Source: Paenibacillus sp. HGH0039
GTDB lineage: Bacteria > Bacillota > Bacilli > Paenibacillales > NBRC-103111
Direction: 5' to 3'
NCBI RefSeq assembly: GCF_000411255.1
Contig: NZ_KE150412.1
Coordinates: forward strand, 962,645 to 1,026,644
DNA: 64,000 nucleotides
The translations under genes were made by a program, and so were the position numbers. The stretch's first letter is position 1. The number at the start of each line of letters is the position of its first letter. Below, one piece after another: positions 16,029 to 25,880 of the stretch. The notes under the pieces were generated by a model. It was not told the origin of the DNA. It did no database searches and saw only the letters and a list, made by a program, of their open reading frames with translations.

Positions 16029-18023
16029 TTGATCCATAACGATTTGATTCCGGCCATCATGCTTGGCCTGGTACAAGGCCATATCGGCTTTGTAAAACAG
16101 GGATTCCACGCTGATTTTATCATCTTCCCAGAACCAGTCCGAAACCCCGCAGGACACGGTTACTCCCGGACGCGTCTCGTTCATGACTCTTTCCCGGATT
16201 CTTTCGGCGACGCGAAGAGCCTGCTGTTTTCCGACTTTCGGTAAATAAACAGCCAACTCTTCACCTCCCCAGCGGGCAGCGATGTCCGTGTCGCGGATAC
16301 TTGAAGCCAAAATACCGCTGACCTGCATAAGAATCTGGTCTCCGACCTGATGGCCGTATGTATCGTTCACTTGTTTAAAATAATCGATATCCACCACGAT
16401 GAGGGATCCGCAGAAATCTTTCTTCTGCATCTCCTGTACCTGGTTATTCAAATAATGACGCGCATACAACCCGGTCAGCTGATCCATAATGACCAGCCGC
16501 TGGAGCTCGGCATGCAAAGTCGCATTCGTGATGGCCAGACCGATATGGCTGCAGAGCGCCTGAAGCAGTTTGAAGTTATCGTAGGAGAAATAGTGGGGCT
16601 CGCGGTGAGCGACCAGGATAACGCCAAGCACTTCTCCCCCTCCAAGAATCGGGGCCGCCATCAGCGATCTCGATTTCGACAAGTCCATCAGTTTCGATGA
16701 AACGTGGAATCTCGGATCGTAATCCGAAACGATGATGGCTTCCTTCCGGTCGTAAACGAGCCCCGAGTAGCCTGTCCCCAGTTCGAGATGCTCGTAATGC
16801 AGCGGATTAAAGTTGCTCGCTTTGACGACAAGCCGCTCCTTCTCTTCTTCCTTCTGGAGAATGCAGCAGAAGTCTCCTTTGAAGATATCCGTAAGTTCTC
16901 CGCAGGCGAAATCAAAAATTTCGTGAAGGCTCAAGCTTTGGGTCAGCTTTTGGGTCATATCGTTGATGAGCCGCAGCTCGTTGACCAGCAGATTGGAATG
17001 CTCGTAGAGTTTCGCGTTCTCGAACGCCGTGCCGGCCGCGTCCGCGAGCAGAGTTATAAAGGAAAGCTCCGCCGGATCGACCGTATCGCACGTATATTTA
17101 AGATGAAGAACTCCGTATACACCCTGATTTCCCGAAAGAGGCGCCGCAATCTCCCTGCGGCGGACTCCGTCTCCCAACTCTTCTTCGTAGACGAACAGCT
17201 CGCCTTCCAGAAATGCCTTGGCGCAGATGTCTTCCTCGCCGCTCTGGTAGCGGAGAAGCTTGAAGGGAAGAGCTCCGTTATGATGGTCCTGCGAAAGCAG
17301 CAAATCCAGCATGACGAACGGGTACAGCTCCTGGATGCAATCGATCACGACCGTAAGAACGGCATTAACGTCGATCTGCGCATGCAGCTTGTTCGTCATC
17401 TCGAACAGCATCTCCCATTTGCGCAGCTCCCGCTCGCTGCGGTTGACCTGCCCCGACAAGGCGAGCGCCGTGCGGGCGGAATGGCCGCTCATGCTGAACT
17501 GCTGCAGCGACAGGATCTGAGACTCGAGCAGCGCCTCCAGCAGCGCGTGATCTTGAACCGGTCCGGCAAGGATGCCGATCGTTCCGACACATTCTCCGGA
17601 CGGGCTGTACAGCGGAGCGGCGCAGGTCACACAGCCGCGCAGCGCCCCTTCGTTATATTTGGAACCGTCGACGGTAACCAGTCTCTGGTGGCGCTTACAC
17701 TGCGAGAAAGCGGTTTGTTCGAGCAGCTCCTCCGTCCATGCGGTTCCGTTCCGGTATAGAGGATGCAAAAAATTTTCCGCGGTATAAAATCCGATAATTT
17801 GACCGAAAGAATCAAATAGTTCCAAAGAACCATTAATGTTACGCAGGTACCGAGCCGACCGGCCTATCCAATCTTTGAAAAGCTGATAGAGTTCGTCGCG
17901 CTGCGATAGAACGCCGCCCTGCCTGCCAAGATCGAGAACATAGGGCTCCAGGCTTGATTCATCAAGCTTTTTCGCGTTTTCGACGGGATAGTACGGTAAG
18001 GGGTGGTGAAGTTTGTCGCTCAT
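16008..18023 (-). CDS. dgcP: Diguanylate cyclase with GAF domains (DgcP-like)
   Basis: A 671-residue cytoplasmic cyclase making cyclic di-GMP from two GTP. An N-terminal sensory region (about 30-190) precedes two GAF domains (about 210-340 and 355-500). The GGDEF domain follows, with signature RWGGEEL near residue 587. An RDTD inhibitory I-site lies five residues before it. The position next to rpsD is that of dgcP (ytrP) in B. subtilis. AAAGGAG lies 7 bases before the ATG at 18023; a GTG six codons earlier would overlap that sequence. No membrane segment is present, so it senses a cytosolic cue. Confidence 0.9.
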   Translation of the reverse strand: MSDKLHHPLPYYPVENAKKLDESSLEPYVLDLGRQGGVLSQRDELYQLFKDWIGRSARYLRNINGSLELFDSFGQIIGFYTAENFLHPLYRNGTAWTEELLEQTAFSQCKRHQRLVTVDGSKYNEGALRGCVTCAAPLYSPSGECVGTIGILAGPVQDHALLEALLESQILSLQQFSMSGHSARTALALSGQVNRSERELRKWEMLFEMTNKLHAQIDVNAVLTVVIDCIQELYPFVMLDLLLSQDHHNGALPFKLLRYQSGEEDICAKAFLEGELFVYEEELGDGVRRREIAAPLSGNQGVYGVLHLKYTCDTVDPAELSFITLLADAAGTAFENAKLYEHSNLLVNELRLINDMTQKLTQSLSLHEIFDFACGELTDIFKGDFCCILQKEEEKERLVVKASNFNPLHYEHLELGTGYSGLVYDRKEAIIVSDYDPRFHVSSKLMDLSKSRSLMAAPILGGGEVLGVILVAHREPHYFSYDNFKLLQALCSHIGLAITNATLHAELQRLVIMDQLTGLYARHYLNNQVQEMQKKDFCGSLIVVDIDYFKQVNDTYGHQVGDQILMQVSGILASSIRDTDIAARWGGEELAVYLPKVGKQQALRVAERIRERVMNETRPGVTVSCGVSDWFWEDDKISVESLFYKADMALYQAKHDGRNQIVMDQSRSFTS

Positions 18024-18132
18024 AGACAACTCCTTTTCCACTTCCGAATAATTAAGAAGTATACTCCTAATGATACTAAATTTTTAGTAGTTATGCACTA
18101 TCTTTTCCAAGAGTTTATACAGAGTGCCGCGC

Positions 18133-18161
18133 TTGACATATGTTCTTTTTTTGCATAAAAT
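18133..18161 (+). promoter_or_regulatory. Strong SigA promoter of rpsD
   Basis: Consensus TTGACA (18133-18138), a 17-base spacer and TAAAAT (18156-18161), about 170 bases before the rpsD start. Confidence 0.85.
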
Positions 18162-18186
18162 AAATAGTCGAGTACAAAAGGTTGTC

Positions 18187-18301
18187 GGGAGATTTTCGTG
18201 ACTCACCCTCTATAGCTTCGCTGCTGATTAGCCTGCGGCTGAACAAGCTTCTCAGAGGACGCCCTTCGCGTCCGCCAGCGAAACTATCACGTGATCTGCC
18301 C
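18187..18301 (+). promoter_or_regulatory. Structured rpsD leader, candidate S4 autoregulatory element
   Basis: The leader folds by eye into a branched structure. GGGAGAT (18187-18193) pairs with ATCTGCCC (18294-18301), with one bulged G. CGTGA (18197-18201) pairs with TCACG (18287-18291). ATAGCTTCGCTG (18212-18223) pairs with CAGCGAAACTAT (18276-18287) with one mismatch; its last base is shared with the TCACG helix, so the junction is not exact. Inside are two hairpins, TTAGCC/GGCTGA and GGACGC/GCGTCC (18257-18273). Ribosomal protein S4 represses rpsD through its leader in B. subtilis, so the same control is inferred. Confidence 0.65.
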
Positions 18302-18340
18302 ATCTATCCAAAATAACATTTGAAGAGGGGTAACATCCAT

Positions 18341-18946
18341 ATGTCACGTTATACAGGTCCTAAATTTAAACTTAGCCGTCGTCTCGGTATTTCTCTGAGC
18401 GGCAGCGGCAAAGAACTCAAGCGTCCGTTTCCTCCAGGTCAACACGGCCCGGGACAACGCAAGAAGATGAGCAACTACGGCATGCAGCTTCAAGAGAAAC
18501 AAAAGCTTCGTCTCATGTACGGTGTACACGAGAAGCAATTCCGTAACCTTTACAGCTTTGCTTCGAAGCAAAAAGGGATTACAGGCGAAACGTTCATGCA
18601 GCTTCTTGAAAGCCGTCTGGACAACCTCGTATTCCGTCTTGGTTTCTCCAACTCCCGTGCAGGCGCGCGTCAGCTTGTTGCTCACGGTCACGTGACTGTA
18701 AACGGCAAAAAAGTCGACATCGCTTCCTACTCGGTTAAAACCGGCGACGTGATTGGTCTTCGTGAAAGAAGCCGCGGTCTCTCCGTAATCAAAGAAGCAC
18801 TGGCTAACCGTAACTACCTCCCGGCTTACGTTGAATTCAACGAAGCGGCTCTGGAAGGTAAATACGTTCGTCTGCCGGAGCGTTCCGAGCTTCCGCAAGA
18901 GATCGACGAGAAGCAAATTGTCGAGTTCTACAACCGTCTTTCCTAG
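18341..18946 (+). CDS. rpsD: 30S ribosomal protein S4
   Basis: A 201-residue protein of the 30S subunit. It has the S4 N-terminal domain ([32 protein letters not shown]) and the S4 RNA-binding domain ([30 protein letters not shown]). It binds 16S rRNA early in assembly and is a translational or transcriptional autoregulator. The ATG at 18341 follows a GAAGAGGGG ribosome binding site; an in-frame TTG at 18320 is too early. It is transcribed alone from a strong promoter and ends at an intrinsic terminator. Confidence 0.98.
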   Translation: MSRYTGPKFKLSRRLGISLSGSGKELKRPFPPGQHGPGQRKKMSNYGMQLQEKQKLRLMYGVHEKQFRNLYSFASKQKGITGETFMQLLESRLDNLVFRLGFSNSRAGARQLVAHGHVTVNGKKVDIASYSVKTGDVIGLRERSRGLSVIKEALANRNYLPAYVEFNEAALEGKYVRLPERSELPQEIDEKQIVEFYNRLS

Positions 18947-18967
18947 TCAACCGTCAGGTTCGACTGC

Positions 18968-19002
18968 AAAAGAGCCCCGATCTCCGGATCGGGGCTCTTT
19001 TT
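18968..19002. terminator. Bidirectional terminator between rpsD and tyrS
   Basis: AGAGCCCCGATC/GATCGGGGCTCT hairpin with a T run after it and an A run before it, between convergent genes. Confidence 0.92.
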
Positions 19003-19043
19003 GTGCTTCTCCCCGTTTGTACGGGGGAAGCATATCTCGTGCA

Positions 19044-20309
19044 TTAAGCTAATTTGATTTTCGCGAATTTACGCTTGCCTACTTGAAGAATATCGCCGTC
19101 CTTCACTTCTACGGACGCGTTCGGGTCGGTTACTTTCTCTTCGTTCAAGCGGACACCGCCCTGCTGAATACTGCGCTTCGCTTCTCCGTTGGTTGCCTGC
19201 AGGCCCAGCGTTACGAGCAGCTTCACCAGACGGATTCCGCCTTCTTCAAGCTCTCCGGCCGCAAGCTCGACTTCCTCGATGTCGTCCGGCAGCGCACGCT
19301 GCTGGAATACCGTGACGAAGTGGCGCTCCGCTTCACTTGCAGCTTCCTCGCCGTGGTACATCCGCACAAACGTAGCGGCCAGCCGCATTTTGGCGTCGCG
19401 GGGATGAACGTTTCCGTCTTCGATTCCCGAACGGAGCGCGCTGAGCTCGTCATGGCTCAGATCCGTCGCCAGCTCGTAATACTTCAGCATGAGCTCGTCG
19501 GGAACGGACATCGCTTTGCCGTAAATCTCGTTAGGCGCTTCATCGATCCCGATGTAGTTGCCAAGGCTTTTGCTCATCTTATTTACGCCGTCGAGTCCTT
19601 CAAGCAGCGGCATCATGATTGCGACCTGGGCCGGCACGCCGTACTCCTTCTGCAGAGTGCGCCCCATAAGCAGGTTGAATTTCTGGTCCGTGCCCCCAAG
19701 CTCCACGTCGCATTTCAACGCAACGGAATCGTAGCCCTGCATGAGCGGGTAGAAAAACTCGTGCACGTGGATAGGTTGACCGGAGGTGTAGCGTTTGGAA
19801 AAATCGTCGCGCTCCAGCACGCGGGCAACCGTCAATTTGGCGGACAGCTCCACCACATCGGCAAAAGTCAGGGGGCTGAGCCATTCCGAGTTGTAACAAA
19901 CGGTAGTCTGCTCCGGATCGAGAATCTTGAAGATCTGCTTTTTGTACGTCTCCGCATTCCGCTTCACGTCTTCTTCCGTCAACTGCTTGCGCGTCTCGGA
20001 TTTTCCCGTAGGATCGCCGATACGGCCCGTGAAGTCCCCGATCAGAAGCTGTACATGATGCCCCAGTTCCTGGAACTGCCGGAGCTTGTGAAGCACAACG
20101 GTATGGCCCACATGAATATCGGGCGCGGAAGGGTCCAGACCCAGCTTGATTTTGAGCGGCCGGTTGTCCGCAAGGGACTCGGCGATTTTCAGCTTCAATT
20201 CTTCCTCCGGCACAATTTCAACAGCTCCGCGGCGCAGGATCTCAACCTGGCGTTCCGCTTCGGCCTTCTGCTCGGCCGACAACTTTTCCCATACGTCTTT
20301 CATCGTCAT
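19044..20309 (-). CDS. tyrS: Tyrosyl-tRNA synthetase (TyrZ-like subtype)
   Basis: A 421-residue class I synthetase charging tRNA-Tyr. The HIGH-type motif reads HVGH within [20 protein letters not shown], and the KMSKS loop is intact in NKMSKSLGN. The last 60 residues form an S4-like RNA-binding domain ([21 protein letters not shown]). The catalytic core with [20 protein letters not shown] resembles TyrZ more than B. subtilis TyrS, although the gene sits at the tyrS locus. A T-box leader controls it. Start at 20309 (MTMKD) is chosen; ATG at 20303 is possible. Confidence 0.95.
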   Translation of the reverse strand: MTMKDVWEKLSAEQKAEAERQVEILRRGAVEIVPEEELKLKIAESLADNRPLKIKLGLDPSAPDIHVGHTVVLHKLRQFQELGHHVQLLIGDFTGRIGDPTGKSETRKQLTEEDVKRNAETYKKQIFKILDPEQTTVCYNSEWLSPLTFADVVELSAKLTVARVLERDDFSKRYTSGQPIHVHEFFYPLMQGYDSVALKCDVELGGTDQKFNLLMGRTLQKEYGVPAQVAIMMPLLEGLDGVNKMSKSLGNYIGIDEAPNEIYGKAMSVPDELMLKYYELATDLSHDELSALRSGIEDGNVHPRDAKMRLAATFVRMYHGEEAASEAERHFVTVFQQRALPDDIEEVELAAGELEEGGIRLVKLLVTLGLQATNGEAKRSIQQGGVRLNEEKVTDPNASVEVKDGDILQVGKRKFAKIKLA

Positions 20310-20352
20310 CTTGCTTCCATCCCTCTCATCGCTGTAGTTTTCGCTGCATAAC

Positions 20353-20700
20353 AAAAAGCCTTCCTGTCCACAAGGGACGAGAAGGCTTTAAACTCGCGGT
20401 ACCACCCTAATTAAAGCACCTTCATCGGCATACGGCCGGGCAGGCGCTTTCACTTCATTCGGATAACGGGAAAGATCCCGGAAGAAAGCTACTGAAAGAA
20501 ACTTCCGCTCGATCCTGTCCAGGCGGCGGTCGTCAAGCCGTTCCGGATGATACGACCGGCTGCTCTCGTGTTCACAATCTCTGCTCCGGACGGTATTTCG
20601 CTGAGGAGACCGGCACCGATTCACACCCGCCATCGGCTCTCTGTTCCCTGCATCTTCCCGCTACTGAAGTCCATCGACGCATTTTGATTAATATCCAGTT
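20353..20700 (-). promoter_or_regulatory. T-box riboswitch leader of tyrS (tyrosine specifier)
   Basis: The minus-strand leader has the T-box sequence AGGGTGGTACCGCG (20408-20395). A terminator with AAAGCCTTC/GAAGGCTTT arms and a T run follows (20389-20353). The upstream part forms a long stem I; a GAAATACCG segment there holds a candidate UAC tyrosine specifier (complement of 20593-20595). Uncharged tRNA-Tyr would pair with the T-box and prevent termination, raising tyrS expression. The specifier assignment is by eye. Confidence 0.9.
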
Positions 20701-20707
20701 CCCTAAA

Positions 20708-20737
20708 TTTATATCATAAAGAAACAAACGATGTCAA
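20708..20737 (-). promoter_or_regulatory. Promoter of the tyrS T-box transcript
   Basis: TTGACA (20737-20732), an 18-base spacer and TATAAA (20713-20708) on the minus strand, just upstream of the T-box leader. Confidence 0.75.
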
Positions 20738-20788
20738 TCCGCAGTCCTTAGGACCAAAGTCCCGGCGGTATTCAAGATTTTGGCTTTG

Positions 20789-20797
20789 TGCTATAAT
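20789..20797 (+). promoter_or_regulatory. Extended -10 promoter of the PBP gene
   Basis: TGCTATAAT is a perfect extended -10; the -35 region is weak (TATTCA). It lies about 34 bases before the PBP start, back-to-back with the tyrS promoter. Confidence 0.6.
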
Positions 20798-20830
20798 TGA
20801 GGCGGTTATTAAAGGAGGAATCCTGGTAAT

Positions 20831-23800
20831 ATGGCAAAAAAACTCTCTTTTTTACAAAATCCGGGAGTCCGAAAGACGCTTAAAGTCACCTTTCATACGG
20901 TTAAGTGGTTGTTTGTGGCATTTCTTGTTGTCGGAATTATGGGGGGAGCCGCCGCTTTCGGTTACGTAAGCGCTCTGGTCAAAAACGAACCCGTCCGAAA
21001 TAAAGAGGAAATGCGCAAAAAAATCGAAGAAAACGCCATCACGGGTTTTGTCTACTTTAACGACGATGCCGTTATCGGACAGCTTCGTACAGAAGAAGAC
21101 AGGCGGCTTGCCGAATTGGCGGAAATTCCTCAAGTCGTTCTTGATGCTGTCCTCGCGATTGAAGATAACGATTTTTACAAACACAACGGGGTTGACGTAA
21201 AAGGCTTATCCCGTGCCGTAACGCAGAAACTGCTGAACGAAGACGTACAAACCGGCGGAAGTACGATCACCCAGCAGCTGACCAGACGCGTTTTTCTGAC
21301 ATTGGACCGGGATGAGGGGCGTAAAGCCAAAGAAATCCTGCTGTCCTTGAGGATGGAAAGACTTTTATCCAAAGACGAGATTCTGCTGGCCTATTTAAAT
21401 AAAATCCCTTACGGAAACGGAGCTACGGGCTACAACCTGTTCGGCATTAAAGCGGCCGCCAAAGGCATCTTCAATATCGACGATCTGAAACAGCTGAATG
21501 TCGCCCAGGCTGCATACCTAGCCGGCCTTCCTCAACAGCCGAGCAACTACTCGGCATACACGAGCAGCGGCGCGCCCAATCCGACGGGACTCAAAAACGC
21601 GATTACACGCCAGAAGCTTGTGCTGAAGCGGATGCGCGAGGAAAACAAAATAAACGAAGCGCAGTACAACGAGGCACTCGCCTTCGGTATTGAAGCTTCT
21701 CTTGCCCAGCGCCAGCAAAAAGCATATGCCAGCTACCCCTATCTCATGATTGAAGCCGAGAAGGAAGCCGTCAATCTGCTTCTAAAGCAGCAGAATCCCG
21801 ACCTTGATCCCGAGAAAGACGCGGCCGCTTACAACGAAGCATCCAAGGCTATGCATACCCAGCTTCTGCGCGGCGGCTATCAGATTTATACGAGCATAGA
21901 CAAAACGATCTATGACTCCATGCAGACGATCGGCAAAGAAGCGAAGAACTATTCCCCGACTGATTCCAAAAAAGGCGAGGAACAAGTCGGAGCGGTCATG
22001 ATGGACAGCAAAACGGGCGCCGTTCTCGGGATGATCGAAGGCCGCGATTTCAACAAATCGCAGATGAACAACGCGATCCAGGCCGTCAGGCAGCCGGGTT
22101 CCACGATGAAGCCGATTGCGGCATACATTCCCGCCATGGAATCCGGCAAAATTCAGCCGGCCAGCATTATCGACGATTCGCCCGTAATTTTGAAGGACGG
22201 CGCGAAAGGCTATCACATTCCCGAGAACTGGAACCACAAGTACAGCGGTCTGATCACTGCTCGCAAGGCGTTGAACCAATCCTACAACATCCCGGCGATC
22301 AAGCTGTTCACGGACACCGTCGGAATTAAGGAAGCTTGGACGTTCGCCAAGAAACTGGGAATAACCACGATTGAAAAAGAGGATTATAACGCTCAAACGG
22401 GCGTAATCGGCGGTCTTAAATACGGCGTGACCGTCAAGGATATGACCGGTGCTTATGCCGCCATGTCCAACAAAGGACTGTACAACGAAGCGTTTATGAT
22501 CCGGAAAATGACGGATTCGACCGGCAAAGTGATTTATGAGCACGAAATGAAGCCGACTCGTGTCTTCTCAGAGGAGACAGCCTACCTGATTACGGACATG
22601 ATGAGAACCGTTATTACCGAAGGAACGGCGACAAGTATCAAGAAAAGCTTTAAATTTTACGGTAAAATACCGGTGGTCGGCAAAACCGGCTCTACGCAGG
22701 ATGACGCCGACGCCTGGTTCATGGGGTATACTCCGAACATTACGGTCGGTGTGTGGGCGGGTTACGAGCTTCCGGTGAATAAGCTCAGCAAAGCCGGGAC
22801 TCAGCGTGCCATGAACATGTGGTCGCTCATTATGAACGCGGCCGTCGAGAAGAAACCCGAGCTGTTCCCGGACACCTCGTTTAAACGGCCTTCTACGGTC
22901 GTTCAGGCGACCGTTTCCGACGTGTCCGGCAAGCTTCCGAGTGATTTGAACCGGCAGTCCGGACACGTGGTGACGGATTGGTTTAACCGGAAATACATCC
23001 CTAAAACTGTCGATAATTCCATGAAATCGATGAACACCATCGAATACAACGGCATTAACTATATCGCACAGGATCAGACTCCGGGCGACATGGTAAAATC
23101 CAAGTTTGTCATTGTCCGCGAGAAGTCGGTCAATTCCCTGCTGAAGGAACTTTCCGCGGTTCTGAACAAGCTCCCGGCCAAAAACCGCCGTCCGCTCAGC
23201 TTCTACAAACCGAAAGATTACGACGAGGACGCGCCTTCCGAGATCGACCCGCGTAAAGATGACGGAAGCGATCCGAGCGCCCCTTCGAGAGTGGCGGCAA
23301 CCAAATCGGGCGGCTCCGTGGTCATCACGTTCCAGCCAAGCGGGAACAACGATGTAGTCGGCTACCGGCTGTACCGTTCCGACAACGGCGGTCCGTATAT
23401 CCGGCAGACGGGTAAAGTTGTCATGACCGGAAGCGACAGCAAGTTTACGGACAGTGTCAGCCCGGCTTCCGCCCAATCTTACTATGTCACGGCGGTTGAC
23501 GTAGCCGGACGGGAATCCGCTCCGGGAAAAGCCTCTTCGACGGGCTCCAACTCCTCCATTGACTCCGGATTAGTTCCGGGAGGCGGAGGCAGCGGGACAG
23601 ACGGAGGCAGCCAAAACGGAGGGAACGGCGGTTCCGACCAGGAATCGGATCCCAAGCAGACACCGTCCTCTCCTGCGGGACTGACCGCGAAAGGAAGCGG
23701 CAGCGGATTAAAACTGCAATGGAACGAGAATTCTTCCAAAGATAAAGTTAAACGCTACAATGTCTACTATGCCGAGAAAGCGGACGGAAATTACAAAAAG

Positions 23801-23929
23801 ATCGATGCCGCTCTCTCTGCCGAATACGCAATCTCGTCCGTAAAACACGACGGGTATTACAAAGTGTCGGCCGTGAACGATGCCGGAGAGTCACGGTTGT
23901 CTTCCGCGGTAAAATATGCGGCACGTTAA
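20831..23929 (+). CDS. Class A penicillin-binding protein (PBP1A-type) with two FN3 domains
   Basis: A 1032-residue bifunctional peptidoglycan synthase. One membrane segment (about 22-48) precedes the glycosyltransferase domain, with catalytic Glu111 in AIEDNDFYKH and GGSTITQQLTR. The transpeptidase domain follows, with PGSTMKP (Ser424), SYN (484-486) and KTGST (618-622). Two fibronectin type III-like domains (about 818-905 and 945-1030) flank a Gly/Ser/Asp-rich linker and probably bind wall polymers or partners. AAAGGAGGAA precedes the ATG. It is monocistronic with its own terminator. The FN3 extension makes it longer than most PBP1A proteins. Confidence 0.93.
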   Translation: MAKKLSFLQNPGVRKTLKVTFHTVKWLFVAFLVVGIMGGAAAFGYVSALVKNEPVRNKEEMRKKIEENAITGFVYFNDDAVIGQLRTEEDRRLAELAEIPQVVLDAVLAIEDNDFYKHNGVDVKGLSRAVTQKLLNEDVQTGGSTITQQLTRRVFLTLDRDEGRKAKEILLSLRMERLLSKDEILLAYLNKIPYGNGATGYNLFGIKAAAKGIFNIDDLKQLNVAQAAYLAGLPQQPSNYSAYTSSGAPNPTGLKNAITRQKLVLKRMREENKINEAQYNEALAFGIEASLAQRQQKAYASYPYLMIEAEKEAVNLLLKQQNPDLDPEKDAAAYNEASKAMHTQLLRGGYQIYTSIDKTIYDSMQTIGKEAKNYSPTDSKKGEEQVGAVMMDSKTGAVLGMIEGRDFNKSQMNNAIQAVRQPGSTMKPIAAYIPAMESGKIQPASIIDDSPVILKDGAKGYHIPENWNHKYSGLITARKALNQSYNIPAIKLFTDTVGIKEAWTFAKKLGITTIEKEDYNAQTGVIGGLKYGVTVKDMTGAYAAMSNKGLYNEAFMIRKMTDSTGKVIYEHEMKPTRVFSEETAYLITDMMRTVITEGTATSIKKSFKFYGKIPVVGKTGSTQDDADAWFMGYTPNITVGVWAGYELPVNKLSKAGTQRAMNMWSLIMNAAVEKKPELFPDTSFKRPSTVVQATVSDVSGKLPSDLNRQSGHVVTDWFNRKYIPKTVDNSMKSMNTIEYNGINYIAQDQTPGDMVKSKFVIVREKSVNSLLKELSAVLNKLPAKNRRPLSFYKPKDYDEDAPSEIDPRKDDGSDPSAPSRVAATKSGGSVVITFQPSGNNDVVGYRLYRSDNGGPYIRQTGKVVMTGSDSKFTDSVSPASAQSYYVTAVDVAGRESAPGKASSTGSNSSIDSGLVPGGGGSGTDGGSQNGGNGGSDQESDPKQTPSSPAGLTAKGSGSGLKLQWNENSSKDKVKRYNVYYAEKADGNYKKIDAALSAEYAISSVKHDGYYKVSAVNDAGESRLSSAVKYAAR

Positions 23930-23955
23930 GTCCGCGGACCGCGCTGGTTAAATTT

Positions 23956-24016
23956 AAAAAGAAAAGCCCGTGAGGCTGCCAAGCTTGATTGCTTGGCAGA
24001 TCCGGGCTTTTCTTTT
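23956..24016 (+). terminator. Terminator of the PBP gene
   Basis: AAAGAAAAGCCCG and CGGGCTTTTCTTTT enclose a second perfect stem CTGCCAAGC/GCTTGGCAG. Confidence 0.85.
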
Positions 24017-24103
24017 GGCTTTTCTTTGGCTTTTCTATCAAGCGGAATCGCAGAACTTGTATAAGAACGGAAATCGAACCCATGAAAAAAACAGTTACAG
24101 AGC

Positions 24104-24131
24104 AAAAAGAGCGGCCTGACGGCCGCTCTTT
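24104..24131 (-). terminator. Terminator of acsA
   Basis: AGAGCGGCC/GGCCGCTCT hairpin followed by T residues on the minus strand, 6 bases past the acsA stop. Confidence 0.88.
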
Positions 24132-24137
24132 CCTCTC

Positions 24138-25862
24138 TTAATCTTCAATCGTCGACAGGTCCCCTGTCGGCAGGTTAAGTTCCCAAGCTTTGAGCACGCG
24201 GCGCATGATTTTACCGCTGCGCGTTTTAGGAAGTTTGTCTTTAAATTCGATCTCGCGAGGAGATGCGTGCGCAGACAAACCTTCTTTTACAAACTTGGCG
24301 ATGTCCGCTTTAAGTTCATCGGATGGCTCGAACCCTTCACGAAGCGCGATGAACGCTTTGATAATCTCGCCGCGCATCGGATCCGGCTTGCCGATAACGC
24401 CCGCTTCCGCAACGGCCGGATGCTCGACCAGTTTGCTTTCCACCTCAAACGGGCCTACCCGCTCGCCCGCGGTGTTAATAACGTCGTCGATACGGCCCTG
24501 GAACCAGAAGTAGCCGTCCTCATCCATGTAAGCGGAGTCCCCGGATATATACCAGCCGGTTAATCTGAAATACTCTTCGTATTTCGCAGGGTTGTTCCAA
24601 ATTTTGCGCATCATGGACGGCCAAGGCGTTCTGACCGCGAGATTGCCCATCCGGTTAGGCGGAAGAACATTGCCGCTGTCATCGATAATGGCGGCTTCCA
24701 CGCCGGGAATCGGACGTCCCATGGAGCCCGGCTTGATCGGCATGCTCGGGTAGTTACAAATGAGCTGGCCGCCTGTTTCGGTCATCCACCAGGTGTCGTG
24801 AATACGCTGCCCGTATACTTTCAGGCCCCAGCGGACGACTTCCGGGTTAAGAGGCTCCCCTACGCTCAGTACATGACGGAGCGAGGACAGATCAAACTGG
24901 TTGACCACATCGTCTCCGGCACCCATCAGCATTCGGAAAGCGGTCGGAGCGCTGTACCACACGGTCACTCCGTATTTCTGAATCGTATTATACCAGTCCT
25001 GCGGACTGAAACGTCCGCCGCGGATTACGTTCGTAGCTCCGTTAAGCCAAGGGGCGAAAATACCGTAAGATGTGCCGGTAACCCAACCTGGATCGGCCGT
25101 ACACCAGTACACATCGTCTTCTTTAAGATCAAGGACAATATTGCCCGTATAGTAATGCTGAACCATGGCGTTATGCACATGGAAAACGCCTTTAGGTTTA
25201 CCTGTCGAACCGGATGTGTAATGCAGAATCAATCCGTCTTCACGGTCTACCCATTCGATGTCGAGTTCTTCGGACGCCTGCGCCATTTCCTTGTGGAAAT
25301 CCACTTGGCCTTCCTGAAGATCAAGATCTTCGCCAACGACAATGACATGCTTCAGATTAGGCAGCTCGGCCGTTGGGATACGGTGCACGAGTGCGGGTGT
25401 CGTAATAATGGCGACAGCTTCACTGTCCTGCAGACGGTCGCGTACCGCCATTTCCATGAATGCTTCGAAAAGCGGTCCGACTACCGCACCGATCTTGATG
25501 GCACCGAGAAGCGCCATATACAGTTCCGGAGTACGCGGCATGAAAATAAAGAAACGGTCTCCCTTATTCACACCAAGCTTGCGGAGCACATTCCCGAATT
25601 GATTGGATGTCGTTTTCAATTGAGAGAAAGTATAAGACTCGTCTCTCTTCTGATCGCTATAATAGAGGGCAACTTTGTCTTTTCTGGAAGATTCGGCATG
25701 GCGGTCGATCGCTTCGTAAGCCATGTTCACTTTGCCCGTATCGAACCAGGAAAAATTGGATTCTATCTCTTCCCAATTGAACGATTCTCGGGCTTTCTCG
25801 TAATTGCCTAGGTTGCCGTTTTGTGAAACCGCATCTACCACTTCACCTTTTAATTGGTTCAT
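24138..25862 (-). CDS. acsA: Acetyl-CoA synthetase
   Basis: A 574-residue AMP-forming acyl-CoA synthetase that activates acetate to acetyl-CoA. Signature A3 YTSGSTGKPKGV (215-226), WWMTETGG and the hinge GRIDDVINTAGERVGP are present. The C-terminal PKTRSGKIMRR carries the catalytic Lys551, the residue acetylated by AcuA in B. subtilis AcsA (572 aa). GGGAGG lies upstream of the ATG. It is divergent from acuA-acuC, the classical acs-acu arrangement. A cre-like site 18 bases before the start and a ccpA gene nearby point to carbon catabolite repression. Confidence 0.96.
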   Translation of the reverse strand: MNQLKGEVVDAVSQNGNLGNYEKARESFNWEEIESNFSWFDTGKVNMAYEAIDRHAESSRKDKVALYYSDQKRDESYTFSQLKTTSNQFGNVLRKLGVNKGDRFFIFMPRTPELYMALLGAIKIGAVVGPLFEAFMEMAVRDRLQDSEAVAIITTPALVHRIPTAELPNLKHVIVVGEDLDLQEGQVDFHKEMAQASEELDIEWVDREDGLILHYTSGSTGKPKGVFHVHNAMVQHYYTGNIVLDLKEDDVYWCTADPGWVTGTSYGIFAPWLNGATNVIRGGRFSPQDWYNTIQKYGVTVWYSAPTAFRMLMGAGDDVVNQFDLSSLRHVLSVGEPLNPEVVRWGLKVYGQRIHDTWWMTETGGQLICNYPSMPIKPGSMGRPIPGVEAAIIDDSGNVLPPNRMGNLAVRTPWPSMMRKIWNNPAKYEEYFRLTGWYISGDSAYMDEDGYFWFQGRIDDVINTAGERVGPFEVESKLVEHPAVAEAGVIGKPDPMRGEIIKAFIALREGFEPSDELKADIAKFVKEGLSAHASPREIEFKDKLPKTRSGKIMRRVLKAWELNLPTGDLSTIED

Positions 25863-25880
25863 TTCTCCTACCTCCCGACA

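Noticed and set aside
16704-17759. 351-codon open frame antisense to the diguanylate cyclase
   Set aside because: Composition and lack of motifs mark it as a shadow of the real gene.
18070-18090. Palindrome ACTAAATTTTTAGT upstream of dgcP
   Set aside because: Short and AT-rich; could arise by chance and no regulator is indicated.
19083-20351. Long open frame (422 codons) antisense to tyrS
   Set aside because: It lies entirely opposite an unmistakable tyrosyl-tRNA synthetase and has no family motif or ribosome binding site.
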